DNA of 64,000 nucleotides from Asterionellopsis glacialis (GCA_014885115.2 WKLE02003750.1:7804-71803), one strand, 5' to 3'. Positions 42,788-55,700 are shown, counted from the stretch's first letter. Numbers and translations: made by a program. The notes: generated by a model not told the origin, from the letters alone.

Positions 42788-44580
42788 TCACTTGCTGGGT
42801 TTCCAGTCTGCTGGCATTTCACCGCAATCTGCAATAATTACATCAACTTCAGGCTTATCAGAAGCTCCCTTGGGTACATCTTCAATCTTTCTTACGATAT
42901 CCAGACCTTCAACAACGTGACCAAATACTACATGCTTGCCATCAAGGTGTGGGACATCTTTGGAGGTAATGAAAAATTGACTTCCATTTGTTCCTGGACC
43001 AGCGTTCGCCATACTTAGTTGACCTGCGTCAGTATGCTTGATAACGAAATTTTCATCTGCAAACTTTTCTCCGTAAATCGATTCTCCTCCTGTACCATCT
43101 CCCGCCGTGAAGTCACCACCCTGAATCATAAAGTCTTTGATAACACGGTGGAAGGTACAGTTTTTGTAATGCAGTGGTTTGCCCTTCGTACCTTCTCCCT
43201 TTTCCCCTGTACAGAGAGCTCGGAAGTTTTCTGCCGTTTTCGGAACAATGTCCTTGTACAATTGCATTACAACCCTGCCACAAAACAGCGGAGAAAAAGA
43301 GTACGTGTAGAGTGTATCCCATTATTAGCGCGTCTTTCTTTTTCTGCAGCAATCTACAAGTGTCTGCACATCGTCTTGGATAAATCACTTACCTTCCAAG
43401 TTCATCTTCGCCGTGCTTGATATCAAAGAAGACGTGAGGGTTGTCACCCTTAGCATTGGGAACTAGAGGACCTTGCTTGTCGTCATACATGCTTACCTTA
43501 CCGAACAGTCCCCCATATGCTGCCTTTTCTTTCTTCTTGTGTGCAGCAATGGCTTCCTTGAGACTAGCAAGAGCCTTACGAACATCCTTGTTTGTCTTGT
43601 CGTTGCCGTATGCTGCCATGAGATCGGCCTTTGCTTCTTGCAACAAACCACAATGCATCTTTGCAAAGCCACGACGGTACAAGGCCTTAATGTTGGTACT
43701 GGCTTCTGAGTCAATAGCTAAAACACGATTGCAGCAGCGAATTGCTTCTGTCCATTCCTTGATTTTGATGTGGCACATGGCTGCATTGGACCAACAACTG
43801 ATATAAAGTGTTCTATCATTTTCTGGTACATCATTGCCTTCTAAGCCTTCATCTGTGGAATAGTCTGCGCCGCTCTCATACTTTGCAGCAGCCTCTTCAA
43901 ACTTTTGTTGTTTGAACAATGCGGTCCCTTCCGATTTTAGCTTTTCAGCTTGAGCAATTCGTTCTTCTTCCGACAATTGCCATCGTTCCTTTGGTTTTTC
44001 ACGGAACCCCAGTAATTCGACCTCAAAGTGTAAAGTAGCATCTCCAGGAATTTTGGGTGGTGATCCTGTTTTGCCATAACCATAATCACTACGAATTTCA
44101 AGGAGAGCCTTTTCTCCAATCTTCATGGATGCGAAACCTTCATCCCAACCTTTAATTACTTGACCTTGTCCGATCGTAAATTTGAAAGGTTGACCACGGT
44201 CAACACTACTGTCGAATTTCGTACCATCACTTTTGAGTGTTCCTGTTCATAATAAACACAAAAAAGTAAATCATGTGTCAGTTTTTTTTACGATTGTTTC
44301 GTAGAATATATGCCAATAATGCTCATAAAAAAATAGATCAAAAATGTTGTATTTTTAAAAAAATTTAATACATGATATCCATTCTCAGTTTTTCCCGCGG
44401 ATCATCAAAAAATTCTCAGACATGTACTTTACCTGTATAATGTGCAGTAACTTCAAGGCCTGGTGTTGGTGGACCATCAGCTCCTTCGGGTGCTTCCTGT
44501 AAAGTTTTCTTTAAAACGCCTCCATCTTGTGCGACGGAGACGTCAACAAAGTCAGGATCGACAACGGTGGTGTCTGCCAT
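42788..44580 (-). CDS. FKBP-TPR-cyclophilin dual-family immunophilin (FCBP type)
   Basis: Three exons: 44580-44433, 44242-43393 and 43274-42788, with introns of 190 and 118 nt. The total is 1485 nt, giving 494 aa. Residues about 20-135 are an [55 protein letters not shown] and LHFEVELL. Residues 150-290 hold three TPRs ([58 protein letters not shown]). Residues 316-490 are a cyclophilin whose N-terminus [17 protein letters not shown] is joined by the last splice to [17 protein letters not shown]. The active-site [13 protein letters not shown] is kept, but the Trp needed for tight cyclosporin A binding is His ([12 protein letters not shown]). Both prolyl-isomerase families occur in one chain, as in FCBP of Toxoplasma. 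It is probably a cytosolic Hsp90-linked chaperone. Confidence 0.93.
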
Positions 44581-45145
44581 CTTTCTTTTAACGCAGGCGG
44601 GGCTTTGTGAGAACAAACTTTTTCTTGGCGTGTAGCTTTGGTTTCACGGTTTTGTGGTACTCACGGTGTCTATCAAGAAAATGCCCGAAGAACGAAGATT
44701 TTTGCGAATTTTTTGGCGGCTGGGTGTGTCAAGACACGCGGACCGACACACCAAGATTTTCTTCGAAATTTTTGCAACGCCCGGCGGTGGAGGGAGATAA
44801 GGACAGACAGACAGTACCGTACAGACATTTCATTCTTAGTCTTTCCGTCTATCCGTTAACCCTATCAACACATTCGAAATCTTTTTTCTGCCGTTGCATG
44901 CCGGTCGGTGCCATCTTCTAGCTAGCAGCCATCACACATGCAGTCTCTCTTTCAGGTGGACCACATAAAATCACTTTGCAAGAAGTGTTCCTTTTTTAGT
45001 CAAATCAACTCTGTTGACAATTGGCACAAGACAGCATCGTGACGATCAATGAATACATAGGTTACTCGATTTTCATTTTGCGGAAGCTTCTTTTCTCTGT
45101 AATCTTCTCTAATCTATTGGAATTGAAAATTTGACACTTCTCTAA
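44581..45145. other. Divergent promoter region between FCBP and UvrD genes
   Basis: The 565-bp spacer between two genes transcribed away from each other should contain both promoters. I see no conserved element that I can name. Reading frames here are short and lack coding character. Confidence 0.5.
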
Positions 45146-48100
45146 ATGCAGAACTACCACTCTTTGTCATCATCATCTGTGGAAGAAGAAAAAGGCTACA
45201 CAACAAATTGGCGGAGACGACAAGTTACGGAACGTCAACGAACCAAACTGTCTTCCTGTAGAGAAGGCTCTACTCTAAATATTGGCTGGAAATTTTCGCT
45301 CGTCATGTTTTGTGCCTGTCTCGCAAAACAACTCCGTTTCGCACAGTTTGTGGAAGCTCGGTATCATCATCGTGCAATAGCTTTTCAAACACCTCGTCGA
45401 CCATTCAACACAAACGACCGTCGGCAAACACGAAAAATCTGCAAACATCTCTCGGGAAGTAATCTGGAACGCACTACAGTATTTGGGAAATCTATGTCTC
45501 TCCAGCGCGTTTCTACTATCGCAACAACAAGATGCTTATCTACTGCATCTGATTCTTCTTCGACATTTACCGATCCATCGTCTAAGGTTTTATTGGAGGG
45601 ACTTAATGAAGCTCAAGTAGAGGCAGTAACAAAACCATTGTCCTCCATTACGCGTGTTATTGCTGGTCCTGGAGCTGGTAAGACACGAGTTTTAACTTGT
45701 AGAATTGCTCATTTATTACGGAATGACCCGGACAAACGAGTTTTAGCTGTAACATTTACTAAAAAGGCTGCTGGAGAAATGCAAGAACGTTTGAAAAAGT
45801 TGGTGGAACGACAAGAAAAGATTCTAGAGGAACAGAATGAAGCAGTACTAGTAACACCAGATGTCACTGCTCCTGCACTTGATGTATATGATGATAATAC
45901 CATTATTCAAGAAGAAGTCAACGAAAGCTCAGGACAAACAAAGGGTGGTAGATACATGGACCGTGTTACGCTGGGAACATTTCACTCTATTTGTGCCAAA
46001 GTATTGAGATGGAATGGTAGAGCGTTGGCGTCGTTGCCATCTGTTCAAAAAGCAATGTCATCAAGTCCTAATGCAACAAGTTTAGATGGGACCTTTGGCA
46101 TTATTGATCAAGGTGAACAATTACGTGTACTGAAGGAATGCTTAACTGAAATGGGTGTTGATTTAAAAGAGCTAGGATTGAAACCGCTTACAATTCTTAA
46201 TGCATTGGGTCAGATCAAATCAGCTGACATTATGGGGCAAGATGAAGCAGAAAAGTCTGGAAGAAAAATAGGACGGCTCACTAAAAAAGTTGCAACTGAA
46301 ATTTACCCACTTTATCGGCACAAGTTATTATCCAACAATGCCTTGGACTTTGATGACTTAATTTTTATGGCACGAGAGTTGCTCATGTTTAATGAAGACA
46401 TAAGAGAAAGGCTACAAAAGCGATGGAACCACGTATTGGTTGATGAATTCCAAGATACTTCTAAGGCTCAACTTGACCTTGTGAAACTTTTATCATCTTC
46501 AAGTCTCCTGATTGTTGGCGATGCTGATCAGAGTATATATTCTTGGAGAGGTGCTCACGTGGAAAGTATGTCAGATTTTGAAAACGAATTTAGGCATCAT
46601 TATTTAGGAGGAGTTGAAACGGTTTATTTGATGGAGAATTATAGGTAAATTGTTGTCACCCAATGCTTATGCCGTTTAATCATTCAAAACAGACTATCAT
46701 CCTCTGACTTTGTATTGTGTTATGTTAACCATAGGTCAACTACAAATATAGTGAAAGCTGCTCAGAAAATCATTTCTGATTCTACCTCCTCATCCTCTGG
46801 CAATCCTCAGAACGAGCTAAGGAAAGATATGAAGCCGATGCGAGGTTCGGGGCCTACCCCACGTATCCTTGCATGTGCAGATGGCAAAGCAGAAGGTAAG
46901 TTCTTGGCATTTCTGTAATTTTGATTCTCTCCGATATGCATCTAATATGCGCATGCATGGATCTTTTGGCAAAAGCATCATTTGTTGTAAAGTCGATTTT
47001 AGAAAGGATTGATATGGGTGAATGGAACGAGGACGCCTCGGTGGCTATTATTTACAGAACAAACGCACAGTCGCGTGCGTTGGAAGAAGCATGTGTGCAA
47101 TTAAATTTACCTTACGTGATTCGAGGATCTGCTGGAACATTTTACAACCGACACGAAATCAAGGATTGCCTCTGCTTTCTTCGGTGGCTGTACAACGGCC
47201 GTGACCAAGCAGCGATTTTGCGTGCTTTGAAAACACCCAGCAGGGGCATCGGCGAAAAAGCTGTAGAAGAATTTTTAAGATATTGTTCTGAGGTGGAAAA
47301 GGTGTATGAATCACAATATCCCGACGCGGCAAGACCTACTCCACTTGATGTTCTCATTTCTTTTACAGATAGAAGCGTCATTCCTGAGAAAGATATTCCT
47401 TCACCTACGGAATTTATGACCAAACGCGCATTGAACAGATTTGTTCCATTTTCTGATCAGATGCGGTATATACGAGAAAAGGCCTATATTCAACCGGTAT
47501 CTGTGCTTCTAGCAACCATTATTGCTAATTTGGATCTTAAGAGCCATTTTGACTCGATATCTAAGACAGACTCTGAATTTGAAGATCGCTGGTCAAATGT
47601 AATGGAACTTAGGAAAGCAGCAGACCGATATAGTCAAGATGGGCCTTGCCTGATTCGGCATGATGCCTACGCTAGTGAGCAAGATGGCATCGGACTAGCG
47701 GAGTCGCCTCTGAGTATATTTCTTGATGATGTTGCACTCGTTACGGACACCCAAGCTGGCGACACTGATAAGGGTGCTGGGCGTCTGGTGGCCAACTTAA
47801 TGACTATCCATGCTAGTAAAGGTATGGAATTTGATGCAGTATTTCTTGTAGGCAACGAAGACGGAACATTTCCAACCAATCAGGCGATCACTGAAGGCGA
47901 AGGTTCGGTCCCACTCGATGAAGAAAAACGGCTGTGTTATGTGGCTATGACTAGAGCAAAGACTCACCTAGTTATGACTTGGAGACGTGAAGTACAAATT
48001 TTTGCGGGTCAGGGCTTCCAGAAAATTGATGCAGAAAGATCTCGTTTCTTGGACGTTCTGATTTCAAAGAAACGCGATAAGAAAGAAGGGGCGAGGGAAA

Positions 48101-48744
48101 AAACGAAAGATCGATCGCGTGTGAGAAGAAGCAACAAGATCATTCCTCCAAGGCACAAGAGGGGAGCAGGGCCAAACTCGTCACGAGTTGAAAAACACGG
48201 ACTGGTGTCACGGGATTCTGCAAGAGCAAAAAAACCTGCTGCTGCGACTGGTCCAGATACCCATATTCCCGGAAAACGGCTTAAACCTAAACTTGCGCCA
48301 ACACGGCCCAGACAGCCAAGAGCCTCAGACAGTAGATCAGCCCTAAGCGACAGGGTGGTACCGGATGGAAAGACAAGACGGTTGAGCACAACGGCTGCAA
48401 GAAGAGAAAGGCCGACTGTCTCAGGAATGAATGGACAACCAAGAACTTTAAAGAATAAATCAAATCTAGGTGATAGGGCAAAAGCAAGTGAAAATGTGCG
48501 TCGATTGAGTACAGCACCTGCAAGGAAAGAAATTTCGTCTATTGCAGACAACAAGGGACGCATGGATTCTACATGGTTCTTCCCTGTCGGATCCAAAGTT
48601 GTGCACAGAAGACATGGTGAAGGGCTTGTTCTTCCACCTCCACCCCCGGATGATGCTGGCATTATGTTGGTCCGCGTAAAGTTTCCTGGGGGGGAGAAGC
48701 GTGACTTTCCAGCGGATGGTCCTGATTTGCAACCTGATTTCTGA
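45146..48744 (+). CDS. UvrD/PcrA-type superfamily 1 DNA helicase
   Basis: Three exons: 45146-46644, 46735-46895 and 46976-48744, with introns of 90 and 80 nt and 1142 aa. SF1A motifs in order are Q-motif region LNEAQVEAV, Walker A VIAGPGAGKTRVL (near 172), Ia VTFTKKAAGEM, II VDEFQDTSKAQ, III GDADQSIYSWRGA, IV IIYRTNAQSRALEE, V IHASKGMEFDAVFLVG and VI YVAMTRAKTHLVM. This is a 3'-5' helicase of the bacterial UvrD/PcrA/Rep type. The first 145 residues are an extension with a hydrophobic stretch (LVMFCACLAKQL) and many Arg/Ser, compatible with organelle targeting. The C-terminal 180 residues are a basic disordered linker and a small PcrA-like tail (GSKVVHRRHGEGLVL..VRVKFPGGEKRDF). The likely role is plastid or mitochondrial DNA repair. 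Confidence 0.9.
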
Positions 48745-50110
48745 GTTTACATAGGATAATTAGGTGCCAAACTATTTCGAGTGACATGGATAGTGTAGGT
48801 TGGAATGAATAATCCACTGTGTAGATTCTCACACAGGGTAGGAACAAGAAGACTTGTCTAATAAAGGCTATCTGCCATTGAAAATGAATGGCAGAAAGTT
48901 GCCCGGGTCATGAATGGTCCATGGAGTTGCAGACGTCTAATTTTTTTTCGGGTATTGAATCTAACAAAATCATAAGAACATAACGAACAGGTGATTGACC
49001 TATTATTGCAGTCCTATTGCCCCGATGACGAGCTAAATCTCAAAACTTGGGACTGACGTGTTTGGGAGAATACATTACGTCAAATAATGGTAATGCACCA
49101 GGGGTAGAATCAAACTAAATTCCTGAACTTACTAAAAAAACAGAAACAATTTTGCTTCAAGTTTCTATTATGGGTGCCTTTACTCGTGAACATGTCTAAC
49201 TGGTAGCAGACTGGTTACCTGGTACCTGGGTAAGGTCAGTAAACGTACCAGGTAGGTGTTTTTCCGATGGCTTCTTTCATATCTGATTTAGTGTCATTAA
49301 ATTGAACTTACTCCAAAGTCTTACTGGGTTTCTACGGTATCTTACTTACCAGGTATATTGGACAGATTCTGGTATCTGTACCAGCTCGTGCTGTACCTGG
49401 TACCTTTGCAATATTGCCTGTATTTTCACAGGCTAGTTTAGTATAATTATTATAATAATACTTTTACGCATTTCAAATAAGACTGCAAGATAAAGTTGAT
49501 GCGTTGTATTTCCATTGAAGCAACCTGTTATTACAGCAAAGCTTCATCATTGAAGCGGTATCTCATGTAGTCGTCCCCAAGAAAAATACAGAAAAGATCA
49601 GACATCTAATTGATTTTGAAATTACTCAATATCTTGTACATTGTCTTGTTCCCTGCTGGAAGGCGTTTCTCTTTTGAAAAGTACTTAAATAGATGAAACT
49701 TCAAGTACACAGCTAGATTTCTACTTTTCTAGTAAATTAAAAGTACTCGTTCAAACAGGTACCTGGTACCAGGGTGCCAGGTATGGCTTGAACTACGCCC
49801 TCTACTAGAGCAGGTATGTTCCGGGTACAGATAGCTGTACACATGTGTACTACATGTACTGAATTCGTTGTACAAACGCATTTTCTTTTTTAATTTCTTT
49901 AATATCAAAATTAGATATGATTAGAGTATTTCATTCTCTTCTCTTCAACCTTGTGTCACCTTTAACCGCTCGAACAAATCTTGCGACAAACAGAGGCTTT
50001 CAACTTGTTACCGCGTCCATCAAACACTTTTTACTCCGAAATTTTCCACTGAATCGCACCTCGCTCCTCCTGCAACCTATCACTTCAATTATTTCCTTAA
50101 GAAACTAAAA
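48745..50110. other. Spacer with GTACC palindromes
   Basis: No gene is supported. Clusters of TACCTGGTACCTGG and CCAGGTA words lie at 49212-49255, 49338-49410 and 49757-49795. An open frame at 49917-50108 ends three bases before the next gene's ATG, but it has no family resemblance and is probably leader sequence. Confidence 0.5.
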
Positions 50111-50839
50111 ATGTTCGATATCGCCTGCTACAATGATCACGCTGTGGCTCTTTACGAAAAAGGACAATACAATCTAGCTCTAGAAGTTTTTGTTGCGGCT
50201 ATCCGCGTTGTCCTCCTAGAAATGACCGAAAACGCCTTCAAATACGAAGAGATACACGCTTCTATTCTGCAAGCTGAGGAGATTTTTGCAAAAACAAGCA
50301 ACCTAGCCACATTATACGACGGTGATAAATCCGCACAGTATCGATTACGTTCGAGGCATGAAACGTCTTTAATACAATCTCTTGTCCACTCGACGCCAAT
50401 AAAAATGCGTTCGATGTCATCTAGCTACGAAAATGATATCAACTGCGTGAATGTGTCACAGCACCAAACTGCAATCCTCTTCTTTAATGCAGCCCTTTTA
50501 AACCAGCAGTGCTCCTTTGAACAAAACCACCAGGAGGCCTGTATCTCTATCAAAAACGCACTAAGACTATACAAAATGTCCTTTGATATAGTGGCGATGC
50601 ATTACGCCACAAGTGCTTCCCATTATCGCATGCTTGATGAATCTCAACTGATTGTAATGGCATGTCTGAATAATACAAGTTTGATCCATTATGACAACTT
50701 ACGATATGACCTTTCAAGAGGGTGCATGGAACATTTATCAAGTTTCATTCAATCAACGGTAGCAAATGGTACGCGTGAAGATTTTTTTCTTCTCAATATC
50801 GAAACTTTACATGCTACTGTAGGTGCACCAGTGGCGTGA
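50111..50839 (+). CDS. Diatom-type TPR-like protein, function unknown
   Basis: Single exon, 242 aa. The beginning (YNDHAVALYEKGQYNLALEVFVAAI) is a TPR unit. Another helical pair follows at ILFFNAALLNQQCSFEQNHQEACISIKNALRLYKMSF, and later IVMACLNNTSLIHYDNLRYDLSRGCMEHLSSF fits a third. Diatom genomes contain many short TPR proteins of this look, in which 'FN.AL..H' and 'ALNN.G.I' recur, though I rely on memory for that. There is no signal peptide, membrane segment or catalytic motif. It would serve in protein-protein contacts. Confidence 0.65.
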   Translation: MFDIACYNDHAVALYEKGQYNLALEVFVAAIRVVLLEMTENAFKYEEIHASILQAEEIFAKTSNLATLYDGDKSAQYRLRSRHETSLIQSLVHSTPIKMRSMSSSYENDINCVNVSQHQTAILFFNAALLNQQCSFEQNHQEACISIKNALRLYKMSFDIVAMHYATSASHYRMLDESQLIVMACLNNTSLIHYDNLRYDLSRGCMEHLSSFIQSTVANGTREDFFLLNIETLHATVGAPVA

Positions 50840-50994
50840 ACTTGAATTATAACATTTTTGGAACCAGACTATGTGTTTGTAGAATATTTGGAAGCGCTTG
50901 GCCTGAAAAATTGGTTCAACTACTTTTTAGGCAGCTTAAGCGAGTTCTCTGTAGGGAAAAGAAATGCCCGTGTCCTCTGTTTTATATTATAATA

Positions 50995-51058
50995 ACTTCG
51001 GGATCAATTGAAACCTCTTTTTGAATACTTCGGGATCAATTGAAACCTCTTTTTGAAT
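50995..51058 (+). repeat. Perfect tandem duplication of 32 bp
   Basis: Two identical copies, 50995-51026 and 51027-51058, each starting ACTTCGGGATCAATTG. They lie in the 3' flank of the TPR gene and look like a recent slippage event. Confidence 0.95.
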
Positions 51059-51314
51059 AATACTATAAACTTTTTTATGACCTCACATCGTACCATCATT
51101 ATTATTTTCGCTTCTATGTTGTATTTAACTTTCCCCTTTCTTCAACTACCTGGTACACCATATCCTGAGAAGACGTGTTAAATCAATTAGGAGTCCCTTT
51201 TGTACTGATTCCCACCAAGATGTTGAATGAATAGTGCACAAACTCATGCCAGGTACTAGTCAAAAACTACCTTGAACCAGGGTGACACCGTGAGCCACAA
51301 AATGTACACGCATT

Positions 51315-51683
51315 TCAACAAAAGCGCACCATAACACGATCAAAATCGGTCGGGTTTTCAAAGTTAGACATCCAAACGAAACCTACGAAGTGGGGACCAG
51401 TATATTGACCTGTCAGGAGGGGACGAAGATAATAGCTTTTTTCAATTTTTGATGGAAAAAAATCTGAAATGTACACATTTGGTCGGTGGTTCAAATGGAA
51501 CTGGACTTGTACTGGACCATCTTGATCTACGTCAGCAAATTTTTCCACGACGTTGTTTTTAGCCTCGAAAAAAACAGAGCCAAATGATGTGTACATTTTT
51601 GAGCTGGCCAGCATACCAGCGTCTACAGCGTCTCTACGAGAGTAGTTCAAGGTAGTACCAACAATTTTGGGACAACAAATTTA
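51315..51683 (-). pseudogene. Orphan exon-like ORF, unrecognised
   Basis: The open frame has coding character (FADVDQDGPVQVQFHLNHRPNVYISDFF, LLTGQYTGPHFVGFVWMSNFENP) but no ATG near its beginning. It starts just after a splice-acceptor-like TTTTCCAG at 51684, so it may be the last exon of a gene whose first exon I cannot find in the 300 bp upstream. A truncated gene copy is equally possible. No family is recognised. Confidence 0.3.
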
Positions 51684-51984
51684 CTGGAAAAGGGTCAACT
51701 TTGAGCTGAAATATATTGTTATTGAAACTACTTTCGATCGATTCCAAAGGTACTATGCAAATATTTTGCTGCGAAACTGACGGAATGCAACTTGAAAAAA
51801 GACTTTTGGTCAGATCTGTCTTGAGTTATGGTCACGTGCTTTTGTGTTCAGGTGCTTGTCCTGTGGAGTCTCTAGGCCCTCGGACCGGAGTCTGTCTGCC
51901 GGTAGGTCCTCGCTAGAGTAGAGGACCCAAAACTAGTCACCTCTACATATTATGTCTAAGTTCTAGTCATCATCATGCGGTCCA

Positions 51985-52455
51985 ATGTCTTTTGAAGATG
52001 GGAATTCATCGTCGGATGCTGAAGGTCCACGAGTCCCCTCGGGTTCTGTGAGGAAGGGTTGGGCTGGCGAAGAGCTTGAGATGGAACATCAGCAAGAACA
52101 GTTGCAAAGAACCCCCGGACAAGAGAAAAAATTTACAGCCGTTGATATTACTCAGTTCCAGAATTTCGAAGTTGGAAGTGGATACCAAGCCCGCCATGTA
52201 GTCCGTCAGAGTAAAGGCCCGGCCGAGCCTCTTGATATCAAGGACATGCGACATCATAAAGGAAGAAAAGACCGATCGTTATCATCTGAAAACACTGAAA
52301 TACGACGCACAGATCGTCCAGTAAAACGCTTTAAGACAAACAATGGTGTCGGCGACAATGGTCAAAACCTGAACAAATATCTCCAGTGTGTTGGAATACG
52401 CGAATTCCGACGTGAGCTTGAACAACTCATATCGTCTGACAAATCGAAGAGGTGA
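51985..52455 (+). CDS. Hypothetical charged nuclear-type protein
   Basis: 156 aa from the ATG at 51985. The chain is mostly polar and charged, with basic clusters (HHKGRKDR, RPVKRFK) that could serve as nuclear localisation signals. It ends in a helical segment NKYLQCVGIREFRRELEQLISS. I do not recognise the family. The last codons AAG AGG overlap a good splice donor (AAGAG|GTGAGT), so the gene may continue into a small exon. The acceptor TTTTAG at 52727 would add SQVGF and stop at 52743, next to the end of the E1 gene on the other strand. Confidence 0.5.
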   Translation: MSFEDGNSSSDAEGPRVPSGSVRKGWAGEELEMEHQQEQLQRTPGQEKKFTAVDITQFQNFEVGSGYQARHVVRQSKGPAEPLDIKDMRHHKGRKDRSLSSENTEIRRTDRPVKRFKTNNGVGDNGQNLNKYLQCVGIREFRRELEQLISSDKSKR

Positions 52456-52743
52456 GTTGTGAGTAAAAAGTAACATAATTCGGTAAGAAGGTGCCATGTG
52501 GATTTAGGCAGTCCCAACTCTAGAGAGATAGCGACTTCAAGTTTCTCATAATTGCGCGAAGGCTGCGTTTCCAGTTTTCACCCATAAACTTCTCTGCAAG
52601 TAGCAAACATATTATTGTAGGGTTGTAATTTAATAATAACTAGCGTCTGGTTAAAAGAAATGCTTACATACATGAGAATGAGAAAAATTGGATTATGTTG
52701 AATAAGATGTATTAGCTTCTGTTTTAGCCAAGTTGGTTTTTAA

Positions 52744-55700
52744 TTATTGTTTCCATTTAATCAATCGTACAGGTGGCAGTTCTACCTCGTCTCCATTTTC
52801 TAGATCTTCTACTATCACAGTAACGTCTATAAAGGATCGACGATCAAGGCTATCTAGATCAATTGTTGTTGATTCTTCGCCGTTGTCGCGCGAGAATTCC
52901 TCGTCGAAATCGTCCCCAGAAGAAATCGCATCTTTGAGTACTTCCAGAAAGGGTTTGTCCAGTATATCGTCATCATCGTCGTGAAGAAAGTTTGCGTAAA
53001 TCATGTAAGATCCGAAAGATATGGTTGAAATCTCAATGGAATCTGGATCAGGAGAGGCCTTCTTCTTCACTCGTTGAAGTAGGCGCCTCAATGTTAATCC
53101 GCCTTTAGCCGCTGCCTTTTCACCCTCTTTGATCACGACACGATCCCACAGGGTATGTGTTTTCCCATAAAGGCCTTGCATCTCCTCTGCAGGCAGAGGC
53201 GCAGTGAATGCAAAGAAGGGGAGAGCAAGGTTGATAAATGCGTTTCGATGCAGTCGGAGAGGTGTTTTTTGGATCAATTTCATTAACTCAATACAAGAGA
53301 GGGCGGACACGAAAGCTGTAGTTGTGATCATTGCTGGGACAATCTTTCCTGCGACACGACGAGTTTCCATGGCATCCACTGGCGCTATTCCATAGCAAAG
53401 AGCACGGAGATTGCTTGATGCAGTAACAAATGCAACATGCCCATTGGTCTCGTCATCCTTTTCAAATTCAATCGCAGTCATGTCGTTATGCTTTTCGGGC
53501 AGAATGGTACCCCTTAAAACACTAATTATCTTTTCGACAGCACCCACTTCTTCGTCATCATCGTTTCCGATTTCAGAATCGCAAACTTCATCGTCCCATT
53601 TGCTGTCTTGCAACGCAGTAAGAGCTTCCTCCACTGATATAGATGAATCCGTAGATTGAAAGCTTTCAATCCTCAGCCGGGCTGCGTTGCGCACAAATTC
53701 GATCAAATTTTCATTTACTTTTTGTTGTTGTGGATCGTCAGAAACAGAGTATGACAAAATCTTGGGAACTCTACGAGTTCCTGACCAGAAGGGTTCTCCT
53801 TCATCGTCAAAACTATCTGCTGGATGCTGTTGTAGAAGATCTACGATCGAATCATGGAACAAAGCTTTGGCAACCTTTACTGCCCAAGATATAGAAGCAT
53901 CTCGAGGAGATTCTGTACACCCGACTGACAAATCTTCTTTCAATTCTTTTGCAGCCTCGAGTGCGGCATCTACGCCCAATTTATTCTCTAACATAGAAGC
54001 AAAAGCCTTTTCATTCATACTCGCAAAGGGTTCAGCATACTCGTTTGCCTGCGTAGGTCTTCTTTGAAAAAGCCCTTCGATTAAATCCCTCCCCCATTGA
54101 ATGGTATGTGAAATTGCATAAGGAAAGTTTTTCAGAGTACATACGGGTATAGCCGGCTCGGGGGGGTCCGCACTCGATCCATAAGATTCACTTTTGCCAG
54201 GAACCACAACTTGCACATTTCCCTTGGATCCCAAAGTCCCTGCGTCAACGAGGGCTTTTCTGTTTGTGACGCACTGGTTATCCATATATAGACGTGCTTC
54301 AACATTATCAAGGGCGTTCAGTATGATATCCATCCCTTTGGACCAAAACTCATCATTGAAGGGGCCATGGTCTTCGACACCAACCTTGCTCGTGTGAACC
54401 TCTATTTTGATTTTAGGGTTGAATCGAAGAACAGCTTCTTGTGCCGCCTTGCTTTTGAAATTACCAATATCAGTGTCACGAAAGAGAAGCTGTCTACTCA
54501 AGTTCGACCGTTCGATAGTATCCATATCAGTTACTATAATACAACCCTTTCCGGTTCCAGCGCCCATGGCTGAAAGGTTTTTCAGCAACTCGCATCCAAT
54601 AGCGCCAGCACCTACCATAAACAAGCGTTTCGATGCAAGTTTCTTTGTAAGCGATCGGCCTAGAACATATGATTGCCCAGGTGCAGCACTGCCACATTTT
54701 GATGCATCTCCAGAATTTGCTTTGTCAACTGATGCAAGCAGCTCGTCACAGTCATACAGTAGGAACTGCTGAACAGGATTATACAATCCACTGGCAGCTT
54801 TTAATGCTTCTTGCGCACCTATTGCTCCAAACAATGCCTGTATTGGGGTAAATTTTCCGGCACAGGCAGATGTAAACGATAATACATGTTCCCGCCACTG
54901 AGGGTCTCCAACGAGGTCATCCTTTGCTGCCATACATGTTTGAGAAATTTTCTCCATTTCATTTGCATCATTACGGTTGGGAATCCGTGAATGTTTGTTG
55001 ATAAATATCTCGACAGCTTCAAAAGAACATAAAATAGCTCTCTTTCTTATAGGGTCCCAACTCTTGTCCAAATCACATGCAGAAAAGAAAGAGTCGTCTT
55101 CTTTGGATTGTTTCATAGCAACATCGATAGGTACGAAATGTATTCTTTGTGGGACTTTTATGCGACTGAATGATGTAGCCTCTGAATTTACCGTATCCAC
55201 AGCTGCTCCGTCCGTAATGTCGTCTGATCCATCGAGTCGAATAGTGAAACGTTGTGGAGTTTGAACTTGCTGGACTGTGTAAGTGTGTGGCATTGCTTCG
55301 CCTGTGCTGAGCTGGAATTGAATTTTATCGCCTTTTGATACATCGTGCTTCTCGCCTTCGATGCAATGGACGAGAATATCTCCGTCGTCGTTTGCAGTCT
55401 CGACATGATCGAGAGGCACAACCAGCGGGGTTTCGCCATCTGCGTCAAAGCTCTCAAATGATGGGCCAAAGTCACAAAATGTTCGCCCATACACACCTGC
55501 TGTCTCTACTGATACAAATGGCATTTCGCATTTCCGACATAAGGAATTCAGGTGCTTTTGAGTTGAATAAGGTCGGTCGATACTCAGTAATATTGATCCA
55601 TCCATTTTTTTACCAGCTTCCAAGACTGTCCGAGATTTCTTTGTCACGCCCACAGATGGGTTTAGACGCTGCAAAAATTCTACCAACACATCTGTAGGGT

